From the NCBI GenBank assembly GCA_947247005.1, contig OX365955.1:17465322-17529321 (forward strand): a stretch of DNA of 64,000 nucleotides, given 5' to 3'. The position numbers and the translations under genes are program-made. The stretch comes from Spisula solida. Its lineage: Eukaryota; Mollusca; Bivalvia; Venerida; Mactridae. The notes below the pieces were generated by a model. The model was not told the DNA's origin. It did not search any database and saw only the letters and a list, made by a program, of their open reading frames with translations. This document shows, in pieces, positions 11,535-24,088 of the stretch (positions are counted from its first letter, which is position 1; each line of letters begins with the position of its first letter).

Positions 11535-14500
11535 TTAGCCCAAGTAGTGATAAAAGTGACATGAGTCGTGTCCACTGAGTTGATATCTATCATCTATAGA
11601 TACACGTTTACAGTAGCAATTGCGACGTCTAACGAATGAAGCACAATGTAAAATAGACGTAATAGACTCCATGACACTTATTTCACAAAAGTCAGCACAT
11701 TCTTCAAAAGAGCTCGTCCAAGTTCTAGCTATGTCATTGCCTGGAAGATTTTCGTTCAAGTACACGACATAGCACGACCCTGATTGACCCGTACAAACAA
11801 CTGTAAAAATAATGCTTCATTTCTATCAAATATGGTTTAAACATATCTTATTTATTAATATGTTAAGTGTTAAGACAATCGCTTTGTTTAATCGACAGAA
11901 GCAATCCGCACCGAGGTACCAAATCTTGAGCAGGGAACTTGATGATACTACAAAGTGAGACCAGACTCTAGCGGTGCTCTGTGAACTATACCAAAATGCA
12001 CAAAGAATCATATGCTTCTGCAAACAATGCTTATTAGTATGATGGAATTGATTACGTAATTTACTAGCCAAGTGACACCACATGAACAGTCAGTGCAGCA
12101 ACTGTTGCAATTACATAACGGTATCAGAGGCAATCAGGAAGGTCACTTTTTCTAGTTGAAAACTCATCACAGATATGCACCATTGCTGTATTCCTCAGAC
12201 ACGCTGTCATTACTAACAAACCTTATTAACAACAAACTGCAATATCTAAATGCAGATTAGTACTTCAATGCCTATCCGCACATTGCAAAGTTTCTGGTAA
12301 CGAGCAAGTATACACACTCGCTATGGAATATTCCAAACAGAGAAACCAACAACTTACTTTCATTACATAAAGGTTCTGTTCCGTTCCACCTACCGTCTGA
12401 CAGGCAAACCGTCGTTAATGATCCACCAGTAAACATATAATTATTCATGCATTCATATTTTCTTTCAGCGCCTTCCAGTGTACTGTTGTCAGTCACGACG
12501 ATCGCTCCTGGTGGTATCGTTAATTCACCACAGTCTAAACATATAATGTAATGCTATGTAGGCAAACAACACATTAATCAAATCCCGGAAATAATTTATA
12601 TTCTGATAAAAATCGAGTAAATAAATAAAATTCATAAAAAAGGTCATTCATTGTTGCAATGGGAACGAAACATTTTCAATAATTAGTTTGATTTTTAAGC
12701 GGTTTCATACTAGCACGAGGGATGATCCAGAAATAATAGGACTTGTTGTTGCCACTCATACAAAGCGGTGTCATAGAAACCATTAACCTATAGGCTGGTC
12801 ATACTGCTATTCTACATATAATGTCAATATTTCCCTAACCACTAGATATTTATTAGCGCCTTGGTCGAGGCGGCATTAGCTAAATACCAGAGACGCGTGC
12901 ATGCAAACTTAAAAAAACTACCCATCTTTGTTTATTATCACAAGTGAGTATACAAGTACATGTATCCGAACGCGTCATGGATGAAACGACGACAACGCCG
13001 AATAAAAAGAAACCGTGCGATTTTTAGATAATGGTGTAAATTGGAAAAACCAACAATACAAACCATTGAAATAATTAAATAAGCAGAATGTAGTGGCTTT
13101 CAGCTGTCATTTGTGTTCCATTGGCTTAAATTGTTTACCGATCGTGGAGATATGGACTAACAAATGGACACAAGTCGGGTCACAGAAAATGTAGTTTGAC
13201 GTTGATAGACACCGTTCGTACACAGATAGACGCTTCAAGTTAAAAGCAATTTCGATCATCATTGTAACCCATTTTTGTGAAAAGTGTCAACACACATTTA
13301 AATAATGGGAACAGTGACATCAGAGCTGTTTTGAATGCCATATTGACTATATATAAAAATGATTACGAATGTCTTTCTGTTAGTAGTAGTATATTTTATG
13401 TTTAATATATTTTATTGGTCAACTAATTGCTTTGTTATCTTGCAAATTTGTCAGTGATAGATGCAAATTTATTTACAGAAATTTGGTTAACTAAATTTCT
13501 GTTCTGCTGTGCCACTATAAACTGGATCACCTACGTATGTACACTTAAATTGAGAGTTGAATACAGTATGATCGAATTTGAACATATATGGGACAGTAAA
13601 GAAAATCCTACTAGCAGATAAGAAAGGGAATAAGTAGAATCACCCTGTACATTATTTGTAATTTGGTATAAACACGCACAATTTGTTTAAGGCAACATTC
13701 CTTCACGTAACAAAGAATATACACTAAAAGAGTTGATGCGGAAGGCAACGTGTAACGTTGAGCATTTCGTCATCCACGAGTGTTATAGTTCCTACAAGTA
13801 CCGGTTGTGTGACAGACGAAATTAATGTGTGTATCATGTCACACCTGTATCCGTATACAGGGAAAACTCCTATTGTATCGCCCGCTGAGTCATGGAGTTT
13901 ATATAAACACTCAAATCACTTTCAACTGCAACGTGATCTTACACGCACACGTTGTGTTTCGCAATCCAGTTTAAATTGCAAGGTTCTCGTCTACATGTAC
14001 GGGTAGCTACACATAAAAGATTTCGTTCACGTTAATTTCGCAACCTCCCTATTTTGTAATGACAGTTCATATTTACCCTTTTTACATGTTGGTTCTTTTC
14101 CGCTCCAGTTACCATTTGACTGACACACTCTCGTTAAGGATCCATTGTAAAGCCCAAAGGTAGACATACATGCATATACTATTTCGGAGCCTTCGAGCGT
14201 GTCACTATCAGTAACTACTGCTGCATTGCGTGGAGTAATTAATTCGCCACAGTCTAATGTATATGATGCATGTGCATGTAAAAACAAAACAAACAATATA
14301 TCAGCGAAATATGACTTCAAACCATGAGCTAAATCGATCAAACATAAAACTGCAAAAAGAATCGTACAACTCAGATGTTACAGTGAACGCAACAACAACC
14401 ATATGATTTCGCAAGCAGTCAAGGAGAAACATTCTCATATATGGCGCCTGGTAATGTATGCCCACTATTGGACAGTAGCGAGTACACTGGGTGATCGTTG

Positions 14501-17500
14501 AATGCAGTTCTAGAGATGAAAAGTAACAAACACAAGTGGAAAAGAAAATGATAGGACAATTCACTGCAAACCGCTAAAACCGAAACATACGTACATGCAT
14601 ATTGCTGACAAACGTATCAATAATGCAACGCCATTCATAAGATAATTAGTAAATCATACAATGTTTTTAAAGTATAATATGATGCAAGCAGATCTTCAAA
14701 TTAATGAATCAGTTCTTCCCAAAGATTGTTTTTGTACCACTATTAGCAATATGTTCATACCTCGTCGACATATTGGTTCTGTTCCGTTCCAGGTACCATC
14801 CGGCTGACATACTCTCGTTAACGATCCATTGACAAACACATGGTCAGGCAGACATGAATATGTAATTGTTGAACCGTTTAGTGTGTCGCTGTCGGTAACA
14901 ACCGTCACGTCGCGCGGAGCTGTTAATTCACCACAATCTGTAAATGGATTGTCTATGTACTTATAAAACGTATATTATATACAATATTACAATGAGATAA
15001 AAGGTGTATGACCAAGACAAAACATGAGGACAATGAAGTTAATAGAGACTATTCAAGGAGGCATGACTTAAAACACTGCAAATGTGCGTATTAGTCTGAT
15101 ACCAACTGGTTGATTTTTGGTTTCCGAATTTTTGTTTGTAAGACCGGAGAACCAGCATATACCACATTATTTCAGTCAGGCTATTTGTATGTGCTTTCGG
15201 GTGTAGGGAATTAATTCGCCTGCAACCCGCCCGGTTGAATAAAGCAAATATATATGTTGAAATCGGTACGTCAAGTGGCAATTAAATCGTCTATTGAATC
15301 TGAATACCACACGTACTTGTAAATGAAGTAAGACAGGAAAAAATCGAAACTGGCGGGTCATGGAAACAAATACACATTTAGCGGTTAAGATATTCAGTTA
15401 TAGATGTTTATGTGGATGTATATGACTGTACATTGTATGCAATATATTAGCTTACCTCTACTACATTCAACATTGGGTTTCCATGTTCCGTCTATTTCAC
15501 AGGTCGACTGTTTAATGCCGTCCTTATGTTTGAAGTTTTTATGACATCCGATCATAATTTTCATCCCAACTTCTTTGTGGTTTCCCGAAACAAAGCCATT
15601 GACATGATTAGGAAAATCCATGCATTCTAGAAAACAGATTTTGTAACTGGATCATACATGTAATATTATAGGTGATATTCTCCGTGTACTCAAGCTGCAT
15701 AGTGTGATATTTTAAGAACTACGTTTTGTGTATTTAGTGTAATTATCATTAGTAGAAATTGTTGCTCGAATTGTAACATATCCGTATTTTTAACGAATCA
15801 GTCATAATGCCTCTAAATTTAATAAGATATGTCTATGTATGTACGTACATGTACACTAATGGAAACCCTGTACCGTAAAACATGATAGTACAATGGTGAA
15901 TACGCGACGACACGATGATTAAAAGGCGATGATACGACGGTGACAACGCGATGGTTTGATGGTGAATGCCTATGGAATATAACCTTTCAATACCCATGTG
16001 AACAGATGTTATATCATTGTAGTAAAGCGACACTCAACGAGTAAACCATTTGCTAAATGCTGGTGCTTACTAAATGCCCATACCTTTTATAATACAAGTC
16101 CTAGTCTTAACATCGCACGCTTGTCCCAGGTAACAACCATCGTCACATGGTATCTATAAAGAAAGATATAAATATAATAAATATTGAATGAATATCTCAC
16201 TACGGACAAATAAATCGCAACTAAGGAGTTGTGGTATTTCAACTTTATATCCTCAATCGTTTTCATAAAAATCATCAGGAGGAATGTATGTTATGAATGC
16301 TACAATGGTATAGCCTGATGATAATTTATGAATGCAGTTGAGGAAATAAAGATATAACACCACAACGATCTTGCTGTCAACTCCTTTATTTTAGAATATG
16401 AATATATATTGTATAGATGAATATAATAACATACAGTGTATAGGTGGATCTAAATATATGATTGATATATTGAAAAAGCACCTACTTTTATTCAATAATG
16501 ATAATCCTTTATTTTAGAATATGAATATATATTGTATAGATGAATATAATAACATACAGTGTATAGGTGTATCTAAATATATGATTGATATATTGAAAAA
16601 GCACCTACTTTTATTCAATAATGATAATCATGTTGCTTGTACCTTTGAAATTCATGAGAAATACAAACATCTAAGTAGAAACGTTTTATGTCAAACTTAT
16701 CAAGCAATATATTTTTAATCATACATTTGTACAAATTAAATGCATTTAAGGAAAGCATACATTTACTTGATAATATAAATGAGCCATTATCCAGGAATAG
16801 GTGCTTTTTGAGATTATGTTATTAGTGTACGTGTTACGTAATATGGTTTTGAAAAAGCTGTAAAATAAGAAAAAAGGACCATCACTTGATTCATATTTAA
16901 GTAATTTACCCATAAACATTTGTAGAACTTTATCTTAGCTGTTAATTTTCTCATGAATTATACTGAAATAACTTGTTTTTTGTTTTGGTTACTATGGTGA
17001 TCGATTACTGAAATTAACGCTATTTAAGAAAAACAAGGAATTAATTGTTTAAAACAGTAGCAGTCGTTACAATTTTGATATAAATCTTAAAAATTAAAAC
17101 ATAATAATTTTAAAACGAGATATATTTTGAACAGTTTATGTCTAGAATTGATCAAATACTATAATTGTGAAATTCGTGCTACAACTACATGTAATAACGT
17201 TTAAATGACGTTCGCGACGTCACACAAAATGCCTGGAACAGAGTATATACAAAACAGCTGTAACTTCCTTAAAATCAAAATATCAACACATTGTCAATTT
17301 ATTTTGCATCTTGCTTCATTATGATTTTGTTAGATTATTGAAAATCTCACATTCAAAATACTGTCAAAATAGAAAATTTACTGGAGACTGGCTTAAATGT
17401 ATTTCAATTAGGCAATATATTATATATATATATTATATGTTTTATTTAAAAAAGCGTTTATTATTATTAGTTTTATATATATGCAATTTTTCAATTATAA

Positions 17501-17832
17501 TTTTCAAAGTTACACATATAAAGTACCTTTTTAACATTAATATCCTTTTTCTGAACATGTAGGCAACCGCCTGGTGTAAATTCTGTTTCGACTTCTGTAA
17601 ATAACTCACAAAGATTCATTTGAACATGATAGTTCATAGCTTGGCAATGAGACCGTAATCCACATTCTGTAACACAGTCAGATATGGTAACTCTATGATA
17701 GGTGTGTATCCTGTGTGTATCCCTTTGACAATGATTGTCGAATGTGATGCTGTAATCAAGTTCCACATCTTTGTTTTGTTTCACTGACAGTCCTTGTACC
17801 ACCTGTAGTATTGTTAGAAATATAAACAACAT
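11535..17832 (-). CDS. Gene A: secreted apple/EGF-like/four-sushi/PAN protein (447 aa, 7 exons)
   Basis: Minus-strand exons are 17832-17527, 16153-16084, 15626-15456, 14937-14761, 14253-14077, 12534-12358 and 11800-11535. They total 1344 bases, stay in frame, and all have AG and GT borders. Residues 1-14 are a short hydrophobic signal peptide. Residues about 30-100 form an apple/PAN domain (CVTECGLRSHCQAMNYH). Residues 103-125 are a small EGF-like segment with four cysteines. Four sushi (CCP) modules follow at about 126-359; modules 2-4 are encoded by identical-length 177-base exons and carry CxSDGxWNGTEPxC-type ends. The last exon is a PAN_4-like domain (LPGNDI, SFEECADFCE) ending in TAA. 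Such secreted mosaics commonly bind glycans or proteins in invertebrate immunity or matrix; the function here is inferred. All internal exons except exon 2 are symmetrical phase 1-1. The start codon is the first Met of the signal peptide, shared with genes B and C. Confidence 0.8.
12359..14076. other. Longest intron of gene A (between sushi 3 and sushi 4)
   Basis: This intron (12535-14076) carries no recognised gene or element. Open frames such as 13758-14006 on the plus strand show no known domain. Confidence 0.45.
16383..16628 (+). repeat. Tandem duplication, 2 x 123 bp
   Basis: The block starting CCTTTATTTTAGAATATG at 16383 repeats at 16506 with one difference seen (GGTGGATC against GGTGTATC). 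Near-identity implies a recent duplication. It lies in intron 1 of gene A, and the 65-codon open frame starting at 16521 comes from it. Confidence 0.85.
16850..17250. repeat. Degenerate relative of the 44165-44783 MITE
   Basis: The words GATCAAATACT and ATGACGTTCGCGACGTCAC (17148-17222) parallel CATCAAATACT and ATGGCGTTTGCGACGTCAC at 44530-44606, in the same order and spacing. The ends are not clear here. Lies in intron 1 of gene A. Confidence 0.4.
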
Positions 17833-17839
17833 TGTACAG

Positions 17840-18841
17840 AGCGTCGGCTACTAGAAATATAGTTTCCCGTCCGTCATTTCATTTTATTTTTATCTCAATT
17901 TTTGGCACACGATCTTTTACCAAAATTATACTACAGAAATCAACAGAAATCCTGAACTTGATACACTTTGCTGCATTCTTACTAACACCCTCGCATGTTA
18001 TTCTAAACTATAAAATCTTCAATAAAATGCTGTATTTCCAGTTTAACATCAACGTCAGTTGTGATGTGAATAAACACACATTGATTAAGACGTTACTTAA
18101 ACTAATGCACACCAGATCTTAAAGCTTTTACATCTAAATAATTAACAAATGCGTAAAAGTTACAAATTGTCTTTCACAAGACATCTATACTATTATCAAT
18201 GTTGGTGCACTTATGTCGATTTCATGAAAAGAATACATATGATTAAATGAAGTTCGTTTCTTTGAACAAGGTTAGCAAATGTTATGATGAACATTATCAT
18301 TTACGTTACGTCGCGATCCGGTACAAATTTAAAGTAGTTTGTTATACAGAATTTAGAACAGATACTTACGTCGATCCCAAGAGAAAATAAATTAATAATC
18401 ATTCGACAATTTTCGTTTCCTACGATGTGACATCGCAAATGTAGTTAATTGGTTTTTACTTTGATGATGTTGGCATTACTAGAACCAGAGATAACAACAT
18501 ACACTTAATATACATATTTTATTTCGAAATCCACATATTACGACATTAGTCTAATGGCTGATAAGCCCATGACCCGACAATGAAAACCAAACTGAATAGT
18601 GAATAGATATTGGCGGACAAGTTTGCAAAAAATAATCTTAATAAATTACCTTCCTGTCAATCTTACTGCATTATCAGTAACGGATGTTTGATATATTAAT
18701 ATAATGCTGAATTTAATATAAAAAATACAGTTTGTGTACGCTGGGCAAGTTATCATGCACGAACATCAATAATTAAGCACAATAGTAGTCTGTGCCATAA
18801 TATAATCATAACAAGTAATTAAGAATTGCAAACAATACAGA
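17840..18841. other. Upstream flank of gene A, no gene seen
   Basis: Immediately 5' of the gene A start on the minus strand, so it should contain the promoter. No TATA box or initiator can be assigned with confidence. The plus-strand frame 17832-18122 has no recognisable domain. Confidence 0.4.
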
Positions 18842-19080
18842 AGTCCCCTACCGGTTTTAAGCCATTTTCAATGTTTCTGTTGCCAAAGCAACCACCATTT
18901 TGGTCGGAATTAAAATATTTGTGGAAGTGCATTATGCCCTCTATCCACATACTAAGTTTCATAAACCTAGCTTGGAAACTGTTTGAGTTATGTCAGGATC
19001 CAGATTTTTTGACGGAATGACTGACGGACGGACGGAGGGCAAACCTATAGTCCCCTCCGGTCAAAAACCGGTATGGGACT
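18842..19080. mobile_element. 239-bp MITE-like element with AGTCCCC ends
   Basis: The left end AGTCCCCTACCGGTTTT (18842) is inverted at the right end (AAAACCGGTATGGGACT, ending 19080). The right end is also a stem by itself: AGTCCCCTCCGG at about 19049 pairs with CCGGTATGGGACT. GACGGACGGACGGA lies just inside it. I recall this AGTCCCC/CCGG repeat type as common in bivalve DNA, but cannot verify that here. Confidence 0.6.
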
Positions 19081-19278
19081 AATAACGACTGTATGCATTG
19101 AAGATTAAATATTTGCAGCAAACAAAATCAGATATGGTCCACTGGAAAAGAAAAAAGAAACAGAAAACATGTTCATAGATAAGACAATGTATATGCAGTG
19201 AATTACACATAGTAATGTTATTCTGACTTCATTCCATAGAGAATTGTAAATCAACACCACTCATACCGGTAGTTTATA

Positions 19279-20279
19279 CGAGGGTCGTTCATTTAATACC
19301 CGGACGATCGCCATAGCGCTTGATTGAAACATGCAATTGTAATAATTTTTCGTTTGATGAGACTTACTCACCAGCTTGATTACTTGGTATAATGTCATCC
19401 AACTGAACACCAAACTGTGGTTACCAAAGTAACCCAACTAAGGGCTTCCCGGCCCAGCCTAAGTTTTTAGTGAAATGTAGAGTGTTGATATGGCAGGGAG
19501 CGGGGTAAAGTTGCCTATTTTCATCGGAAAACATCATATAAAGTTATATCTACATCTACGTTATGTTATATAACGTTTAATGTCATGTCTGCACTGTAAC
19601 TGCGCTTGAATCGATGTTTGGTGACAACGGGCGTGTTTCCGTTAATATCGCACTGAAATCGAATTTGTTTGGAAAAACTGGATTATATTAAAATTTCGTA
19701 AAAGGATTAGTCCCACACCTGTAAAACTAAATAATCTATTTCAGAGAAGAAATATTCGTATAGGTGGATGTCTGCTTATAAATGGTTCTATGATGACAAG
19801 AATCGCCCCGCGATGATCCGAGGCCGGGTCAATCTAATGTCAGAAACAGGAAAGTGTCGTCGGTTAACGTTTGTTGGACGGTAAAAACTACATGAAGAAA
19901 AACAACTGTAGTAATTACGGAATCGTGCGAATTATCGTGGACACAGCATTTAACATCACTATCCAACATCTTAAAATTGTAAATTTATGTGCTTGCGTGG
20001 CCTTATGGCTCCAAAACAATGATCAAATAAAGAAAAAGTATCATGTTTTAGGAGCGAAAATGGCATAACATCACAATATTTTGACGTCGACTTGGGCCGA
20101 CTCGCGTTACATGAACATATTAAAACACTAATATTATGTAAACCCTTCGTCGTAACACGTTGAAATTTCGTAAGTGAATTAAGGAATAGTGTGAATGAAT
20201 TCTTATAAATTGTCATCAATATAAATTCATTAGTTTTCCAGCAATATCGATCGTTCGGGTATTAAATGAACGACCCTCG
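19279..20279 (+). mobile_element. Mariner-type transposon relic (1.0 kb)
   Basis: The terminal inverted repeats start CGAGGGTCGTTCATTTAATA at both ends, matching at 31 of 32 positions, and TA flanks both sides (19277-19278, 20280-20281). Length and TIR type fit Tc1/mariner. Inside, plus-strand fragments resemble a decayed mariner transposase: a stretch reading SAYKWFYDDK near 19768, and one reading LKIVNLCACVALWL near 19970, which parallels the family's L(K/N)xxxVCARWVPxxL segment. Frames are interrupted, so it is dead. The near-perfect TIRs contrast with the decayed interior. Confidence 0.8.
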
Positions 20280-20460
20280 TACTCCTTAATCATGATAAAA
20301 GGGGCTTAGACAGGAACGTCATAATTGAAGAGTATAAACTATGATAGTTATACTGTTAATAGACTGTATAATATTGCAGATATAATACATACATGTAGAT
20401 ACTTTGTAATACAGGTTTATAACAGTGGTATCTGGTATAGATTAACTAAGTAGAGATACT

Positions 20461-20695
20461 ATCAGCCCAGTGTGGAAATTTGTATTTAATGTATTTGGAC
20501 TTAAAAGTGTGTAATGATTTTGCATTTCTGAAATTTTGAGAAGAGAATTCCATAGTTTGGTCCAGCATATAAGATCACCTTTTTGAATATTTCTAGATTG
20601 GGTTTAGTCATGTATAGGAGATTGATTGCACCTTAATGTTTGATTGGGGTAATTTGTAATTTGAAATGATGAACAATGTCTCTTTGCAAAAAGCA
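20461..20695 (-). mobile_element. LINE 3' fragment truncating the PAN exon of gene B
   Basis: Read on the minus strand, this gives a decayed reverse transcriptase C-terminus: a WTKLWNSL-like stretch followed by FRNAKSLHTFKSKYIKYK. That corresponds to the GPKLWNSLPxxIRNxxSLxxFKxxLK ending usual in CR1/Jockey-type LINEs. It abuts the relic PAN exon at about 20700. The same junction occurs in copy 2 at about 60300, so the insertion predates the duplication. Confidence 0.6.
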
Positions 20696-20699
20696 GAAC

Positions 20700-20812
20700 A
20701 TTCTCCAAATGGGTCTCTTCAAGTCATAAGCAAATCGTATCCAGGTAGATCTTGATTTATGTACTCTTCGTAGCACGACCCATTAGCGGTTCACGTTGAC
20801 CACTGCAAATTA
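20700..20812 (-). pseudogene. Relic PAN exon of gene B
   Basis: After an acceptor-like TTTAATTTGCAG, the minus strand reads a PAN start resembling that of gene C (ANGSCYEEYINQDLPGYD against AGGTCYDEYIDHDLYGYD) but with TGA where gene C has its first Cys and another TGA further on. Homology ends near FGECSAFCKE, where LINE sequence begins. Confidence 0.7.
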
Positions 20813-21533
20813 AATAAAATATACATGCACAAAGAACAATAATTTGTAAGACAATATGTTGATCATAATTTACAAAAGCTGTCAATAGTTTGACTGTCAT
20901 TTAAACCATCCGCGTATTTGTTAAATTGAATTAAGAAGGTACGAGTGTCTTTGTTTCTAAAACCCAATTACCACCGAACCAACTAACTTTGACATATTGT
21001 ACAAATTTGTTTTACTTTTGTTTTCTCAATCAATTTCCATTGTTCAACATTCCGGATTAAAGCTTCATGCCTTGATCGCAATTAAGTTCTAATGACGTTA
21101 TTGTGCCCAACTGTATACGCCGACCGATGCCACGAAATCGGTCACATCGGCCAGACTCCAGATTAATCGTGACCTAGGTCAAACTTGAAATTATCAAAAT
21201 CACATTGCCCAAACATGTGTATATTGTAGTTTAATTGGTTGAATGTTGTCGGAGAAAATACCTTGGTTAATTTGATTACGCAGTGTGGTTGTGTATGTAT
21301 ACGTTTGGTAACGTTATATAGACAAAAGCGATCTTTATTGAACCTTTAACAAGTCTATACCCCAAACACGCATCAACGCATATAAACGCACCAAAAATAT
21401 AAAATGAAGACCGACATGAACGTGGCACCCAATTTAAAACATACAAGGCACAATGCCTTAAGTAATGCAACAAATAGGTAATATAACATTATCATCCCTA
21501 CAAATATAAAGAGTAGGTAGATGACATACTTAC

Positions 21534-21763
21534 CTATACCTCACTTCCCATGACCTCTACTTCACACAAGGTAAGCTGGTCTTCAGGACCGTTAACGCCC
21601 GAGAGACGTGTGATTCTAACCCAGCGTCCACTAACTGATGACGTCAGTTGTGACGTCAGATGAAATGTATAATTTCCAGGAATTATCCCAGCGTGAAAAC
21701 CTTCTAATACGTAAGCGTCTTGATTCACACCAACGAATAACTGGACATCTCTCAGTCTTTGGG
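21534..21763 (-). pseudogene. F-type lectin second-half exon of gene B
   Basis: The acceptor TTTACAG at 21764 opens a frame reading QRLRDVQLFVG, then GRWVRITRLSG and LTLCEVEVMGSE before TAG at 21536-21534. It supplies the last Arg of the RTDCCxxR motif begun in the previous exon. Compared with copy D it has a 12-base in-frame tandem duplication, so LTSQLTSSV replaces LTSSV. The stop is shared with copy D and precedes a good donor (GTAAGT). Confidence 0.75.
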
Positions 21764-21999
21764 CTGTAAAGTAGTGTCAATCAAAACAAGCACTTACGTT
21801 TGATACACTTGTGCAGCCACTGATTGAAAATCATTGAAAATATATCTTAGTTAAAAACATGTGTTTTGTTTTAGTATATATCAATTTACTTAAGGTCGAT
21901 CATGACATAAGTTGCACATCTTCTAACAATTGTTCTCGACACCTCATCATAAGTTAAGTTACGTTACCAATTTGAAATTTTAACTTTCCTGGTCATTGG

Positions 22000-22262
22000 G
22001 CTACCTAAGATAACCTGCATTCAAGTATCCCTGGGGGACTATTTCTCTCCTGGTGGATGTGTAGCCACCATCGATCTGCGGCACCCAGGAATATCGAACA
22101 TGTACAGACATCGCCCTCATAGGTACATATTCACACATTGGTCGAGTGGAGCATGTGGGTTATTTTTGCTCAGGTAAATTAAGCAGTGACACAGACGGAG
22201 ATCGAACTCGGGACCTCTCGATCCCGAAGCGCGCGCCCTACCTCTAGGCCACCGCTCCCAAC
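22000..22262 (-). mobile_element. tRNA-derived SINE in the lectin intron of gene B
   Basis: On the minus strand from about 22259 a tRNA-like head carries an A-box-like GGTGGCCTAGAGGTAGGGCG and a B-box-like GAGTTCGATCTCC, followed by a body containing AACCCACATGCTCCA. The same insertion at the same position is in copy 2 (61600-61858), so it predates the duplication. The head of the 54171 element and its AACCCACATTGCTCCA core are related. Confidence 0.75.
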
Positions 22263-22442
22263 AAGAATCATGATGTCATCAAACAAGGGTGTAATAGAAG
22301 AGAAGTCTGAAGTCTGCTTTTAGCGTTAAGCAAGCGTGTCATTGTACTTCCTGTGTATTGTCTTGCTTTATCAAGTCATACATTATTCCTATAAATAGTC
22401 GGTAATAGTTGCATTTACGAAGATCAAAATATTTGTACGTAC

Positions 22443-22663
22443 CACAGCAATCAGTCCTGCCAATTACGATCACGTGATCTATGACGTATAATTTTCCTAG
22501 ATCTACTTCCCACCATGCATTCATGGTGGTAACGGTGTGCGTGCACGAGCCATGACGATACTCACTGTCTGTGTCTCCATCCACGGCAAGATTCGGTGGT
22601 CCGTCCCAACCTGTATCTGTCTGATAGGTAGGTTTACCGAATGCTAGATTGGAAGTTCCGTAA
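22443..22663 (-). pseudogene. F-type lectin first-half exon of gene B (frameshifted)
   Basis: It encodes NLAFGKPTYQTDTGW, LAVDGDTDSEYRHGSCTHT, NAWWEVDLGKLYVIDH and RTDCC, the diagnostic order of F-type lectins. The donor is G|GTACGT at 22442. A one-base deletion near 22651 (TCCAATC against TCAAAATC in copy D) throws the frame when the normal acceptor is used. The open frame through it begins inside the intron and is not evidence of function. Confidence 0.75.
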
Positions 22664-23379
22664 CTGAAAAAAAATTCGTCATTACGACGTTGTGTCATTG
22701 TTGCGCATATTTGCTCATAATGCACATTCATACTTTCATGAACATATGCATGCCTATACTTGGAATAGAAGATGCAGCTAATTATTGATTTATTTTGGCT
22801 GGCTAATGGACTTACATGTCGTGACCGAAATGTTACGTAATGAATCATATTTTCGATGTGCATGACATGGTTGCTATATGCTAGTCCAAGGCCTTTGACG
22901 ATGATTATTCCATTTCATCGTCAAAGCCGTTTGTTCTTTGAATCCTAACAGGTGAACGACTCAGTTTGAGTCGCGCTCGTTTTATGACAAAACGCACTTT
23001 TTCAAGAAAATAACGATTGACACCCTATCAATTGGACCATATTCCTTTACGGGTTCATTTATTTGAAGGGAATATAGCAAAAGCGTTCCGAATCAAACCA
23101 CGTGATCAATGTTTTCATAGTTCAAGATTGTCGTCTTCGTAAATTGCAATATTTATTTGTACATAATTAACATTTCCAGTTCCCATACGTTAAACAATAA
23201 AACTTTATAGGATATATAATTCCAGTAGTATAGAATGGGTGGGGGTAATCATCACCTAATTGATGATTTTCTCGTCAGGTGATGATTTTCCCACAAGATG
23301 TTTTACTGCATGGGGTTTAGCATTACTCCAAATACGATTAGATCATCATCATATTTACTTTATAAAGTACCGCCTTCTC

Positions 23380-23440
23380 TATAGCCTAGTGGTTTAGCGT
23401 CCTCATCTAGTGCGGGAGGTCTCGAGTTCGATCAAAAAGA
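23380..23440 (+). mobile_element. tRNA-like SINE head fragment
   Basis: TAGCCTAGTGGTTTAGCGT (A-box-like) and GGTCTCGAGTTCGATC (B-box-like) lie at tRNA-like spacing. The copy at 63020-63055 has lost the middle of the A-box side. Only the head is clear. Confidence 0.5.
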
Positions 23441-23549
23441 TAATTGTTCGTTTCAATAAATATTGGTATTGCAATTGCATGTCAAAACGAAGAAAGTCAA
23501 ATCAATTTGTATTTTCAACATCAACATCATAGTTGTCTCCAATATCTAA

Positions 23550-23925
23550 AACCAGGCGAGTGAGGATTTGAATGAGTGTGTGAGAAGGTGAAAGAGGGGG
23601 TGTGAGGAGGTTAATGATGGGTGTGAGGGGTGAATGAGGGTGTGAGAAGGTGAATGTTGAGGTGTGAGGAGGTAAATAAGGGGTGTGAGGAGGTTAATGA
23701 TAGGTGTGAGAAGGTAAAAGATGATGGATGTGAGGGATGAGTTAGGGGGTTGAATGATGGGGTTTGAGAAGGTGAATGTGGAGGTGTGAGGAGGTAAATG
23801 AAGGGGTGTTAGGGGGTGAATAAGGGGTGTGAGAAGGTGAATGTGAAGGTGTGAGGATGTGAATGATAGGGTGTTAGGGGTGAATGAGTGGGTGTATGGG
23901 AGGTTGGAGGTGGTAAGTTTCAGCA
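23550..23925 (+). repeat. Minisatellite, about 20-bp G-rich units (copy 1)
   Basis: Variants of GGTGTGAGGAGGTAAATGAT repeat for about 370 bases. The strand is strongly purine/G-rich, which is why the opposite strand gives a long Pro/His/Ser/Thr/Leu open frame. The partner array at 63175 is at least 825 bases, so the array has changed length since duplication. Confidence 0.85.
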
Positions 23926-24088
23926 TGTTATGTGTTTTTAAGACGGACATTTACAGCTTATAGCGCTTCCGTTCATGAACACGTCAATTTTGGTGCACAT
24001 GTTACGCTAAATTACGCAATGTGCCGACCGCACCCAAATAAACTGCATGTCGGAAAAACTTAATGAAAAATATTGTAGTCTATAAATA

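Larger units (their letters stand above)
20460..23950. repeat. Segmental duplication, copy 1 (partner 60059-64000)
   Basis: From TATCAGCCCAGTGTGGAAAT at 20460 onward this region runs collinear and in direct orientation with 60059 onward, with well over 90% identity by eye through exons, introns, a SINE and intergenic DNA, up to the minisatellite at about 23555. Small indels distinguish the copies: ten bases (GAGACTGGTC) near 60510 and about 45 bases near 62763 are present only in copy 2. Confidence 0.9.

Noticed and set aside
22187..22260. Possible tRNA gene
   Set aside because: A and B boxes are present, but a SINE body follows and the same unit occurs at other loci, so it is a SINE head.
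22339..22863. 174-codon minus-strand frame as an intact lectin gene
   Set aside because: The open frame starts in the intron and runs past the donor. With the normal acceptor the exon is frameshifted relative to gene D.
23546..23950. Minus-strand 134-codon frame rich in His, Pro, Ser, Thr and Leu
   Set aside because: It is the complement of the G-rich minisatellite.
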